Assembly (NCBI RefSeq): GCF_024679245.1 | Contig: NC_090195.1 | Coordinates: 7,097,300-7,161,299, forward strand | Length of the DNA stretch: 64,000 bases | Direction of reading: 5' to 3' | Origin: Pseudorasbora parva | Taxonomy: Eukaryota > Chordata > Actinopteri > Cypriniformes > Gobionidae | In this document: positions 25,043 to 36,267 of the stretch, piece after piece | Numbering within the stretch: position 1 is the first letter of the stretch | Layout: every line of letters begins with the position of its first letter | Translations under genes and position numbers: made by a program | The notes under the pieces: model-generated | Databases searched by the model: none | What the model was told of the DNA's origin: nothing | Seen by the model: the letters and a program-made list of their open reading frames with translations, nothing else

Positions 25043-28000
25043 CTATGGAGTGGCAACATCCCATAATGATACCCCAAAATCACCTTGCCAGTACTAATTA
25101 TATAAACCAACCCCCATGTCTGTATGATTTTCTAATGCAGAGATCTGAACAGTTGCTAGGGTACTCTGTTTGGTTGCTATGGAGTGGCTTGGCAGCATCC
25201 CATAATGATATCCCAAAATCCCCTTGCCAGTCTAAATGATATAAACCAACCCCCGTGTCTGTACGATTTTCAGATGCAGAGATCTGAACAGTTGCTAGGG
25301 TACTGTGTTTGGTTGCTATGGAGTGGCTTGGCACCATCCCATAATGATTCCCCAAAATCCCCTTGCCAGTATGAATGATATATACCAACCCCCGTGTCTC
25401 TATGATGTTCAGATGTGGAGATATACACTGTGGATTTGGGTTGTTAGGGTGCTTGATAATGGTTGCTAGGGAGTGGCTAGGAGGTGTTGAAGGTGATTTG
25501 TGATTGGCCGTTGATGCCCTGAGTCAATCAAACCCACCCCCATGTTTCTATGACACTCCTATCCAGAGATATAACTTTGATCTTTTTCAATGGAAGTCAA
25601 TGGGATCGGTTGTTAGGGAGCTCTAAACGGTTGCTAGGGCGTGGCTTAATAACATCATCATGATCCTGAGATAGTGATTGGTTGTCTGAGTAGATTGGGC
25701 CCACCCCCTTGTCTCTGTGAGTCTGTGAAGCAGAGCTATGCTCAATACAAAATCCCTATGGGATTTACCATAGTAGGAGAAACGCATGCGTTGCATGCGT
25801 TTCATGGGAGGACCCTCCCCATGTTAAGTCAATGGGGCAATTTTTCGATTTTTGGGGAGCTCTAGCACCCCAGGGGTACAACTTACACCCCTTTGAGATG
25901 TGTGTGCTGAGAGATCCTATCAGCCCCTTCAATTTTCGTGTAATATATGTGTGTGTTTGAGATCCTCGCTCGGAGCTACGAGGGGTCAAAGTTTCGCCCC
26001 ATCAATCGTCTATGGCACTTTTGGGCTACTTCTGCACCCCTGGGGCGGACCCCGTACCCCCGATCCCTTAGCAGAGATATAGCACACCATTCCCGTATAG
26101 GCCGCCGACTTTGGCTATTTAGTGGTTGGGGTTTGACAAAATTTGTGTGAGGAGAAGCGCGCCGAAATACGTGTCCAGAAGAAGAATAATAACTAGAAAG
26201 TACAATTCCTGAAGAAATTGTGAGTGGTGCTTGCCGTGGCAAAACTCGGGGCCCGGTTATTGCAAGAGACTGCAAAATCACCTTGCCAGTATGAATGATA
26301 TAAACCAACCCCCATGTCTCTATGATTTTCTGATGTAGAGATCTGAACAGTTGCTAGGGTACTCTGTTTGGTTGCTATGGAGTGGCTGGCAGCATCCCAT
26401 AATGATTCCCCAAAATCACCTTGCCAGTATGAATGATATATACCAACCCCCGTGTCTCTATGATGTACTAATACAGAGATATAGGTGTTGCTAAACAGTT
26501 GCTAGGGTACTCTGTTTGGTTGCTATGGAGTGGCCTGGCACCATCCCATAATGATTCCCCAAAATCCCCTTGCCAGTATGAATGATATAAACCAACTCCC
26601 GTGTCTCTATGATGTTCAGATGTGAAGATATACACTGTGGATTTGGGTTGTTAGGGTGCTTGATAATGGTTGCTAGGGAGTGGCTAGGAGGTGTTGAAGG
26701 TGATTTGTGATTGGCTGTTGATGCCCTGAGTCAATCAAACCCACCCCCATGTTTCTATGACACTCCTATCCAGAGATATAACTTTGATATATTTCAATGG
26801 AAGTCAATGGGATCGGTTGTTAGGGAGCTCTAAACGGTTGCTAGGGCGTGGCTTAATAACATCATCATGATCCTGAGATAGTGATTGGTTGTCTGAGTAG
26901 ATTGGGCCCACCCCCTTGTCTCTGTGAGTCTGTGAAGCAGAGCTATGCTCAATACAAAATCCCTATGGGATTTAACATTGAATGAGAAACGCATGCGTTG
27001 CATGCGTTTCATGGGACGACCCTCCCCATGTTAAGTCAATGGGCCTTTTTTGCGATTTTTGGGGAGCTCTAGCACCCCAGGGGTACAACTTACACCCCTT
27101 TGAGATGTGTGTGCTGAGAGATCCTATCAGCCCCTTCAAATTTCGTGTAATATATGTGTGTGTTTGAGATCCTCGCTCGGAGCTACGAGGGGTCAAAGTT
27201 TCGCCCCATCAATCGTCTATGGCACTTTCGGGGTACGTTTGCACCCCTGGGGCGCACACCGTACCCCCGATCCCTTAGCAGAGATATAGCACACCATTCC
27301 CGTATAGGTCGCCGACTTTGGCTATTTAGTGGTTGGGGTTTGACAAAATTTGTGTGAGGAGAAGCGCGCCGAAATACGTGTGTGGAAGAATAATAATAAC
27401 TAGAAAGTACAATTCCTGAAGAAATTGTGAGTGGTGCTTGCCGTGGCAAAACTCGGGGCCCGGTTATTGCAAGAGACTGCAAAATCACCTTGCCAGTACG
27501 AATGATATAAACCAACCCCCATGTCTCTATGATTTTCTAATGCAGAGATCTAAACAGTTGCTAGGGTACTCTGTTTGGTTGCTATGGAGTGGCTTGGCAC
27601 CATCCCATAATGATTCCCCCAAATCCCCTTGCCAGTATGAATGATATATACCAACCCCCGTGTCTCTATGATGTACTAATGCAGAGATATAGGTGTTGCT
27701 AAACAGTTGCTAGGGTACTCTGTTTGGTTGCTATGGAGTGGCCTGGCACCATCCCATAATGATTCCCCAAAATCCCCCTGCCAGTATGAATGATATAAAC
27801 CAACCCCCGTGTCTCTATGATGTTCAGATGTGAAGATATACACTGTGGATTTGGGTTGTTAGGGTGCTCGATAATGGTTGCTAGGGAGTGGCTACGAGGT
27901 GTTGAAGGTGATTTGTGATTGGCCTTTGATGCCCTGAGTCAATCAAACCCACCCCCATGTTTCTATGACACTCCTATCCAGAGATATAACTTTGATCTTT

Positions 28001-28685
28001 TTCAATGGAAGTCAATGGGATCGGTTGTTAGGGAGCTCTAAACGGTTGCTAGGGCGTGGCTTAATAACATCATCATGATCCTGAGATAGTGATTGGTTGT
28101 CTGAGTAGTTTGAGCCCTCCCCCTTGTCTCTGTGAGTCTGTGAAGCAGAGCTATGCTCAATACAAAATCCCTATGGGATTTACCATTGAATGAGAAACGC
28201 ATGCGTTGCATGCGTTTCATGGGACAACCCTCCCCATGTTAAGTCTATGGGAAAATTTTCGATTTTTGGGGAGCTCTAGCACCCCAGGGGTACAACTTAC
28301 ACCCCTTTGAGATGTGTGTGCTGAGAGATCCTATCAGGATCTTCAATTTTCGTATAAGTGACGAGTGTTTTTGAATTCATGGTTTGGCGCTATGAGTGCT
28401 CAAAGTTTTCGTAATGCATTGTCGATGGGACGTTTTCGCTACTTTTTCGCCCCTGGGGCGCACCCCGCACCCCCGATCCCTTAGTAGAGATATAGCACAC
28501 CATTCCCGATTGGGACGCACCTTTTGACAATTGCTTTGTTGGGTGTTTGACAAAATGTGTGGGAGGAGTAGCGCGCCGAATTTTTGTCCGGAAGAATAAT
28601 AATAATAATAATAACTAGAAAGTACAATTCCTGAAGAAATTGTGAGTGGTGCTTGCCGTGGCAAAACTCGGGGCCCTGTGGCATT
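25043..28685 (+). repeat. B-C tract 7 (type 1, type 1, type 2)
   Basis: The first pair, up to about 26253, matches 7702-8912. From GGGGCCCGGTTATTGC onward the copies are homologous but diverged. The third C unit (27815-28685) is type 2. Periods are 1207 and 1208 bp. Confidence 0.9.
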
Positions 28686-29152
28686 TGTGATGCAAAAAAC
28701 CCAAGCAACATGATGTTAGCATGATGCTAACATGATTAGCAAGTTGTTAGCATGATGCTAACATGATTAGCAAGTTGTTAGCATGATGCTTACATGATTA
28801 GCATGATGTTAGCATGATGTTAACATGATTAGCATGTTGCTAGCATAATGCTAACATGATTAGCATGATGTTAGCATGATGCTAACATGATTAGCATGAT
28901 GCTAGCAACATGATTAGCATGTTGCTAGCATGATGCTAACATGATTAGCATGATGCTAGCATGATGCTAACATGATTAGCATGTTGCTAGCATGATGCTA
29001 ACATGATTAGCATCATGTTAGCATGATGCTAACATGATTAGCATCATGCTAGCAACATGATTAGCATGTTGCTAGCATAATGCTAACATGATTAGCATTA
29101 TGCTAGCATGATGCTAACATGATTAGCATGTTGCTAGCATGATTAGCATGTT
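28686..29152 (+). repeat. Module D tract 7
   Basis: Same subtype as the tract at 6841 but shorter and with point differences, for example GCTTACATGATTAGC. Confidence 0.92.
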
Positions 29153-29487
29153 GCTAGGCGGTTGCTATGGTGTTCTGGATGGTTGCTAGGGCGTTGCTAG
29201 GCGGTTGCTAGGGTGTTCTGGGTGGTTGCTAGGGCGTTGCTAGGCGGTTGCTAGGGTGTTCTGGGAGGTTGCTAGGGCGTTGCTAGGTGGTTGCTAGGCG
29301 GTTGCTAGGGTGTTCTGGGTGGTTGCTAGGGCGTTGCTAGGCGGTTGCTAGGGTGTTCTGGGTGGTTGCTAGGGCGTTGCTAGGGTGTTGCTAGGGTGTT
29401 CTGGGTGGTTGCTAGGCAGTTGCTATGGTGTTCTGGGTGGTTGCTATGACGTTGCTATGTGGTTGCTAGGGTATTCTGGGTGGTTGC
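29153..29487 (+). repeat. Module A tract 8
   Basis: Minisatellite tract between D and B, with a GTTGCTAGGGTGTTGCTAGG variant also seen at 361 and 2581. Confidence 0.88.
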
Positions 29488-30710
29488 TATGGAGTGGCAA
29501 CATCCCATAATGATACCCCAAAATCACCTTGCCAGTATGACTGATATAAACCAACCCCCATGTCTGTATGATTTTCGGATGTAGTGATCTGAACAGTTGC
29601 TAGGGTACTCTGTTTGGTTGCTATGGAGTGGCTTGGTAGCATCCCATAATGATTCCCCAAAATCCCCTTGCCAGTATGAATGATATAAACCAACCCCCGT
29701 GTCTCTATGATTTTCTGATGCAGAGATCTGAACGGTTGCTAAGGTACTCTGTTTGGTTGCTATGGAGTGGCTTGGCACCATCCCATAATGATTCCCCAAA
29801 ATCCCCTTGCCAGTATGAATGATATATACCAACCCCCGTGTCTCTATGATGTTCAGATGTGGAGATATACACTGTGGATTTGGGTTGTTAGGGTGCTTGA
29901 TAATGGTTGCTAGGGAGTGGCTAGTAAGTGTTGAAGGTGATTTGTGATTGGCCGTTGATGCCCTGAGTCAATCAAACCCACCCCCATGTTTCTATGACAC
30001 TCCTATCCAGAGATATAACTTTGATCTTTTTCAATGGAAGTCTATGGGATCGGTTGTTAGGGAGCTCTAAATGGTTGCTAGGGCGTGGCTTAATAACATC
30101 ATCATGATCCTGAGATAGTGATTGGTTGTCTGAGTAGTTTGGGCCCACCCCCTTGTCTCTGTGAGTCTGTGAGTCTGAGCTATGCTCAATACAAAATCCC
30201 TATGGGATTTACCATTGAATGAGAAACGCATGCGTTGCATGCGTTTCATGGGACGACCCTCCCCATTAAAAGTCTATGGGGTTTTTTGCGATTTTTGGGG
30301 AGCTCTAGCACCCCAGGGGTACAACTTACACCCCTTTGAGATGTGTGTGCTGAGAGATCCTATTAGGATCTTCAAATTTCGTATAAGAGACGAGTGTTTT
30401 GGAATTCATCGTTCAGCGCTATGAGTGTTTGAAGTTTTCGTAATGTTACGTCGATGGGACGTTTTGGCTACTTTTACGCCCCTGGGGCGCACCCCGCACC
30501 CCCGATCCCTTAGTAGAGATATAGCACACCATTCCCGATGAGGACGCACCTTTTGTCAATTGCTTTGTTGGGTCTTTGACAAAATCTCCGGGAGGAGTAG
30601 CGCGCCGAAATTTTTGTCCAGAAGGAAGAAGAAGAATAATAACTAGAAAGTACAATTCCTGAAGAAATTGTGAGTGGTGCTTGCCGTGGCAAAACTCGGG
30701 GCCCTGTGGC
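29488..30710 (+). repeat. B-C tract 8 (one type-2 C unit)
   Basis: B monomers, then a single type-2 C unit ending in the D-type bridge TGGCATTTGTGATGC. No 48-bp repeats are present. Confidence 0.9.
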
Positions 30711-31538
30711 ATTTGTGATGCAAAAAAGCCAAGCAACATGATGTTAGCATGATGCTAACATGAATAGCATGTTGTTAGCATAGAATAAGCAAAATATTAG
30801 CATAATGCTAACATGATTAGCATGTGGTTAGCACGATGCTAACATGATTAGCATGTTGCTAGCATGATGCTAACATGATTAGCATGATGCTAGCATGATG
30901 CTAACCTGATTAGCATGTTGCTAGCATGATGCTAACATGATTAGCATGTTGCTAGCATGATGCTAACATGATTAGCATGTTGTTAGCATGATGCTAACAT
31001 GATTAGCATAGAGCTAGCAACATGATTAGCATGTTGCTAGCATGATGCTAACATGATTAGCATGTTGCTAGCATAATGCTAACATGATTAGCAAGTTGTT
31101 AGCATGATGCTAACATGATTAGCATGATGTTAGCATGATGCTAACATGATTAGCATTTTGCTAGCATAATGCTAACATGATTAGCATGATGCTAGCATGA
31201 TGCTAACATGATTAGCATGATGCTAGCAACATGATTAGCATGTTGCTAGCATGATGCTAACATGATTAGCATGATGCTAGCATGATGCTAACATGATTAG
31301 CATGATGCTAGCATTATGCTAATCATGTTAGCATGTTGCTAGCATGATGCTAACATGATTAGCATCATGTTAGCATGATGCTAACATGATTAGCATCATG
31401 TTAGCATGATGCTAACATGATTAGCATCATGCTAGCAACATGATTAGCATGTTGTTAGCATAATGCTAACATGATTAGCATTATGCTAGCATGATGCTAA
31501 CATGATTAGCATGTTGCTAGCATGATTAGCATGTTGCT
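30711..31538 (+). repeat. Module D tract 8 (longest)
   Basis: Second-subtype tract (CATAGAATAAGCAAAATATT interior), about 200 bp longer than its relatives at 11514 and 19477 through extra internal monomers. Confidence 0.92.
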
Positions 31539-31870
31539 AGGCGGTTGCTATGGTGTTCTGGATGGTTGCTAGGGCGTTGCTAGGCGGTTGCTAGGGTGTT
31601 CTGGGTGGTTGCTAGGGCGTTGCTAGGCGGTTGCTAGGGTGTTCTGGGAGGTTGCTAGGGCGTTGCTAGGCGGTTGCTAGGGTGTTCTGGGTGGTTGCTA
31701 GGGCGTTGCTAGGCGGTTGCTAGGGTGTTCTGGGTGGTTGCTAGGGCGTTGCTAGGGTGTTGCTAGGCAGTTGCTAGGGTGTTCTGGGTGGTTGCTAGGC
31801 AGTTGCTATGGTGTTCTGGGTGGTTGCTATGACGTTGCTATGTGGTTGCTAGGGTATTCTGGGTGGTTGC
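31539..31870 (+). repeat. Module A tract 9
   Basis: Last minisatellite tract of the array. Confidence 0.9.
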
Positions 31871-33162
31871 TATGGAGTGGCAACATCCCATAATGATACC
31901 CCAAAATGACCTTGCCAGTACTAATTATATAAACCAACCCCCATGTCTCTATGATTTTCTGATGCAGAGATCTGAACGGTTGCTAAGGTACTCTGTTTGG
32001 TTGCTATGGAGTGGCTTGGTAGCATCCCATAATGATTCCCCAAAATCCCCTTGCCAGTATGAATGATATAAACCAACCCCCGTGTCTCTATGATTTTCTG
32101 ATGCAGAGATCTGAACGGTTGCTAAGGTACTCTGTTTGGTTGCTATGGAGTGGCTTGGCACCATCCCATAATGATACCCCAAAATCCCCTTGCCAGTATG
32201 AATGATATAAACCAACCCCCGTGTCTCTATGATTTTCTGATGCAGAGATCTGAACGGTTGCTAAGGTACTCTGTTTGGTTGCTATGGAGTGGCTTGGCAC
32301 CATCCCATAATGATACCCCAAAATCCCCCTGCCAGTATGAATGATATAAACCAACCCCCGTGTCTCTATGATGTTCAGATGTGGAGATATACACAGTGGA
32401 TTTGGGTTGTTAGGGTGTTCGATAATGGTTGCTAGGGAGTGGCTAGGAGGTGTTGAAGGTGATTTGTGATTGGCCGTTGATGCACTGAGTCAATCAAACC
32501 CACCCCCATGTTTCTATGACACTCCTATCCAGAGATATAACTTTGATCTTTTTCAATGGAAGTCAATGGGATCGGTTGTTAGGGAGCTCTAAACGGTTGC
32601 TAGGGCGTGGCTTAATAACATCATCATGATCCTGAGATAGTGATTGGTTGTCTGAGTAGATTGGGCCCACCCCCTTGTGTCTGTGAGTCTGTGAAACAGA
32701 GCTATGCTCAATACAAAATCCCTATGGGATTTACCATTGAATGAGAAACGCATGCGTTGCATGCGTTTCATGGGGCGACCCTCCCCATGTTAAGTCAATG
32801 GGGCTTTTTTTCGATTTTTGGGGAGCTCTAGCACCCCAGGGGTACAACTTACACCCCTTTGAGATGTGTGTGCTGAGAGATCCTATCAGCCCCTTCAAAT
32901 TTCGTGTAATATATGTGTGTGTTTGAGATCCTCGCTCGGAGCTACGAGGGGTCAAAGTTTCGCCCCATCAATCGTCTATGGCACTTTCGGGGTACGTTTG
33001 CACCCCTGGGGCGCACACCGTACCCCCGATCCCTTATAAAAGTCATAGCACACGATTCCCGTATAGGCCGCCGACTTTGGCTATTTAGTGGTTGGGGTTT
33101 GACAAAATTTGTGTGAGGAGAAGCGCGTCAAAATAAGTGGCCAGAAGAATAATAATAATAAT
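31871..33162 (+). repeat. B-C tract 9 (last, type-1 C unit)
   Basis: Three or more B monomers, nearly the same text as 479-840, then a type-1 C unit. It leads straight into the terminal 48-bp repeats. Confidence 0.9.
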
Positions 33163-33524
33163 AAGTATGGTGGAGAACAATAGTGATGCCTTGCTAAAGC
33201 AAGCACCACTAATAAGTATGGAGGAGAACAATAGTGATGCCTTGCTAAAGCAAGCACCACTAATAATAAGTATGGTGGAGAACAATAGTGATGCCTTGCT
33301 AAAGCAAGCACCACTAATAATAATAAGTATGGTGGAGAACAATAGTGATGCCTTGCTAAAGCAAGCACCACTAATAAGTATGGTGGAGAACAATAGTGAT
33401 GCCTTGCTACGCAAGCACCACTAATAAGTATGGAGGAGAACAATAGTGATGCCTTGCTAAAGCAAGCACCACTAATAAGTATGGAGAAGAACAATAGTGA
33501 TGCCTTGCTAAAGCAAGCACCACT
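33163..33524 (+). repeat. 48-bp repeat run, 7 copies, right end of array
   Basis: Seven copies, the longest run in the window. Most have the CTAAAGC loop, and a few have private changes (GGAGGAG or GGAGAAG in place of GGTGGAG). Unlike every other run, it is not followed by the C tail (AACTAGAAAGTACAATTCC). The sequence changes directly to AT-rich non-satellite DNA. A 170-residue open frame on the minus strand here only translates these repeats. Confidence 0.93.
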
Positions 33525-33823
33525 AATAAGTTTATTTAGTATATCAGTAAGTTGGCTCTTCCAAGCCAACTTAATTATCAGGCTCATTAACAATTTTTAA
33601 AACAAAAAATGCGTAGAATAGAGTAAATGACGCATGAGGCAAATTACTACATTTTACTGTTTACATACACAATAGCTAATACAGACTTTTCAGTATTGCT
33701 TTTTTTCTTCTACCACATTTTAGTCATCATAAATTAAATATTATTTGTAAGCTGTAACACTCAATGTAGAAATTGGACATTGTGTTAATATTTAATACAT
33801 TGTAGATTTTTGTATATCAACTG

Positions 33824-33907
<84 letters not shown>

Positions 33908-34474
33908 TAAAATAAAAACATTTAGTTATTTTTTTACACTTTAATTTTGATGAAACCGGTTTCTTCAAACAGAGCTCTGTATTCTAAAGCATTCATTATA
34001 ACCATATAAGTTCAGATCTGTGCTCAAAGGGGATTGCAGTTAACAGGTTTAAAGAAACCAATATGTAATAAACAGCATGTATTGTGCACTATGCAATGAA
34101 CAGCTTGATAATATTCCATTTCAAAAGAACTCTGAGTCAGCTAACAGAGAAAACAAGCATCACACTTGATGATTTGTATTTGCTGCAGGCTGAAAACAGT
34201 TCTTGTTAGGTATTATTGACTGATAAAAGCAGTATCCATGAAAACAAGTGGAGAAACAGCGTTACTTGCATTGGCTGATATTACCCAGCGTGTCTGAATG
34301 AGATCAGGGATAATGCTAAATTAAAAACAGCAAGACGTGGAATTCTTTGAACTCTTAGTTTAGATGCAGCAGCCCTGAACTCGATTTCAGACATTATCTG
34401 TAGTGATAAAAGCATGAACGTGGATGCACTTATCTCCTCAAATCGTGTGTTTATTGCATTTCCTTCACTAGCAG
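33525..34474 (+). other. ralyl intron sequence right of the array
   Basis: AT-rich non-satellite sequence with no convincing exon. It contains the (TA)n run at about 33829-33904. The last 20 bases form a plausible polypyrimidine tract and acceptor for the exon at 34475. Confidence 0.6.
33829..33904. repeat. (TA)n microsatellite
   Basis: Uninterrupted TA dinucleotides over about 75 bp. Confidence 0.97.
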
Positions 34475-34588
34475 TGAAGACTGATCAACTTCAGACTATC
34501 AAACGGGAGCTGACTCAGATCAAGATGAAGATCGACTCTCTTCTGGGCCGCCTGGAGAAGATCGAGAAACAGCAGAGATCCGAGTGCG
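34475..34588 (+). CDS. ralyl: ralyl coiled-coil exon
   Basis: A 114-bp internal exon. The acceptor is TTCACTAGCAG before 34475 and the donor GTGAGT starts at 34589; it begins at codon position 2 and ends at position 1. With the split first codon it encodes [15 protein letters not shown], then [19 protein letters not shown], then RSEC. Regular spacing of L and I (LQTI, EL, I, LL, LEKI) gives the heptad coiled coil that drives oligomerisation in hnRNP C and RALY proteins. The match to human RALYL in this segment, as I recall it, is close and is better than to RALY or HNRNPC. The protein is a nuclear RNA-binding hnRNP-like factor. Its RRM lies in exons that are not in this window. Confidence 0.88.
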
Positions 34589-36097
34589 GTGAGTCAGACA
34601 TACAGCTATAGGAGAGCACAAATAAAATCTAGTCCAGCGGGTCAGGTCTGCAAACATCAGCTGTACGGGGAGAAATACTGGGAGTGCATGCATGCTATCT
34701 ATCTCTGTGACAGGCGAGGAGACAGCAGCCAATTTGTCATAACTGTTATAAAGGCAATCTTGCACTGTTTTACTATAGCAAATCCCATTTCACCATGTTC
34801 ACCCGTAGATAAGATTGCCGTTCCTCAGTGTGTCTACTAGATGAAAACAGCAGTCGCGAGAGTCAAACTTTGCATGTGCTTGATACACAGATTAAAGACA
34901 TAGTTCACCCAAAAATGAACATTCCTTTATCATTTACTCACACTCATTTTGTCCCAAACCATGACTGACAAAAGGTGACATTTTAAAACCTTTAAATTAT
35001 CAGCATGATCAAAAGTTTGTTGAAAAACACAATCTACTACATGCCTTCTGTCATATGACTGATTTTATATTTAACAAGCAAAGTCCTTTTTATATACGTC
35101 CCCCTTCAAGTTGTGATACGTTTTACTGTGAAGTTTTTAATGTAAGTAATGTCTTCATTGTAAGTAAACGTAAAAATAACTTGTATATTAATATTTTGTT
35201 GCTATAGCTTAAATATAGTTTAATATATTAATATATAGTTGCTTATCCCTCATTTTTAGAACAATCATGTTAAAGGAGTCATGAACTGCATTGTTTTTTG
35301 TTTACTGTGGTGGATGATTAACTAATGACCATTAATCTAAAGTGTTACCGTGTGTTTTTACTATTACAGCTCTCAAGGTTAAATAATCATTAAAAATATT
35401 GATAGCATTATATTTAGATCGTAGCATGAAAGGTAGCAGTGATGAGCATTGTATTTCTGGTTCTGCACACTAACGAAGGCTTTCGTTATAACTAACTGTG
35501 CAAACACGATAAATAAGAGATTTGTTTAGTCCAGAACTCAGTCACTGATAAACTCGCACTGGTTCATTGACAGCTCCAGTGATCGCAAAGGGAGCTTTCT
35601 TTGATCGCTTTCTACAGGCTATATCATTTAAATTACAGTTTTAATAACAGATTATTTTCAGAAATCACTGATCACAGATCAGGTGTTAGAATTAACACAG
35701 TTCTTTGCATGTTGTTGTGGCAATAATGTACCTATCGTAAAAATCTGTTTACAAAGACTGCACTGAAATTGCGACTGATATAGAATCCACAGTGAAATGT
35801 ACCGCTTACAAATGAAGACATTCACATTGTTGAAAATAAAATAACCACTTTCCTCATTGACTTACATTACAAGCTATCAGAATTTCATCTTACTTCATGG
35901 CCATATATTTCTGCTCAGTCACCTCAGAATAAAACAGGTGTTTTTGTTTTTGAGAATGAGCGTAATTTTCTCTTAAATCATTCTATAGGGCCATAAAAGC
36001 CTGATGTAAACAAAAAAAGAAAACAAAATTGCTTACAATATGACTGATATTTGTGGTATAAATCATAATCGTCACTAAATATGTCTCTTTTTTTCAG
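34589..36097 (+). other. ralyl intron, nothing else recognised
   Basis: An intron of 1509 bp joining two phase-compatible exons. I see no repeat or gene in it. It ends in TCTCTTTTTTTCAG. Confidence 0.7.
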
Positions 36098-36267
36098 AGC
36101 CTCATAGGAAATATGAGGATAACTGTGACTCTTTGCATGAGGAGTCGATATCGGAGACGGCGGACAACTCCGGAGAAGATGGAGGAGAGGGGCCGCTGGA
36201 TGCGGAGGCGGGAGAAATGACGGATGGCGGTGATGATGACTACGACGAAGAAGGCAGCACTGATCTG
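36098..36267 (+). CDS. ralyl: ralyl acidic-tail exon
   Basis: A 170-bp exon with acceptor TTTTTTTCAG before 36098 and donor GTACGT from 36268. It completes the split codon from the previous exon and ends in phase 0. It encodes EPHRKYEDNCDSLHEES, ISETADNSGEDGGEG, PLDAEAGEMTDGG and DDDYDEEGSTDL, a Glu/Asp/Gly-rich tail typical of the hnRNP C/RALY family. The SE.AD.S and EMTDG patterns align with human RALYL. If the intron were retained, translation would end six codons on (VRSLH, stop). Confidence 0.88.

Larger units (their letters stand above)
1..33524 (+). repeat. Higher-order satellite array (modules A, B, C, D), about 33.5 kb
   Basis: The whole left half of the window is tandem repetitive DNA in a single orientation. 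Four module types alternate: A (minisatellite around GGTTGCTAGGG and GTGTTCTGGGT), B (139-bp monomers), C (about 850 bp, complex) and D (short repeat around GCTAACATGATTAGCATG). The order is D-A followed by one to three B-C pairs. I count 20 C units, 9 A tracts and 8 D tracts. Adjacent B-C pairs repeat every 1207-1215 bp; units separated by D-A are 2.0-2.5 kb apart. The left end is cut by the window edge. The right end stops at 33524 inside a 48-bp repeat run, after which the sequence becomes non-satellite. I do not recognise the family by name. All open frames inside it recur with the repeats and are not genes. Confidence 0.97.

Noticed and set aside
451..33116. Many recurring small open frames of 60-110 residues in the array
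   Set aside because: They recur with the satellite units, exist on both strands over the same DNA, and the 139-bp B period is not a multiple of three. No domain or start context supports them.
33163..33524. Repeats that look CRISPR-like
   Set aside because: Copies are separated only by one to three AAT triplets, with no unique spacers, in a vertebrate genome.
33081..33593. 170-residue open frame on the minus strand
   Set aside because: It only translates the seven 48-bp repeats (repeating SKASLLFSTI or ARHHYCSPPYL depending on frame) and changes length with copy number.
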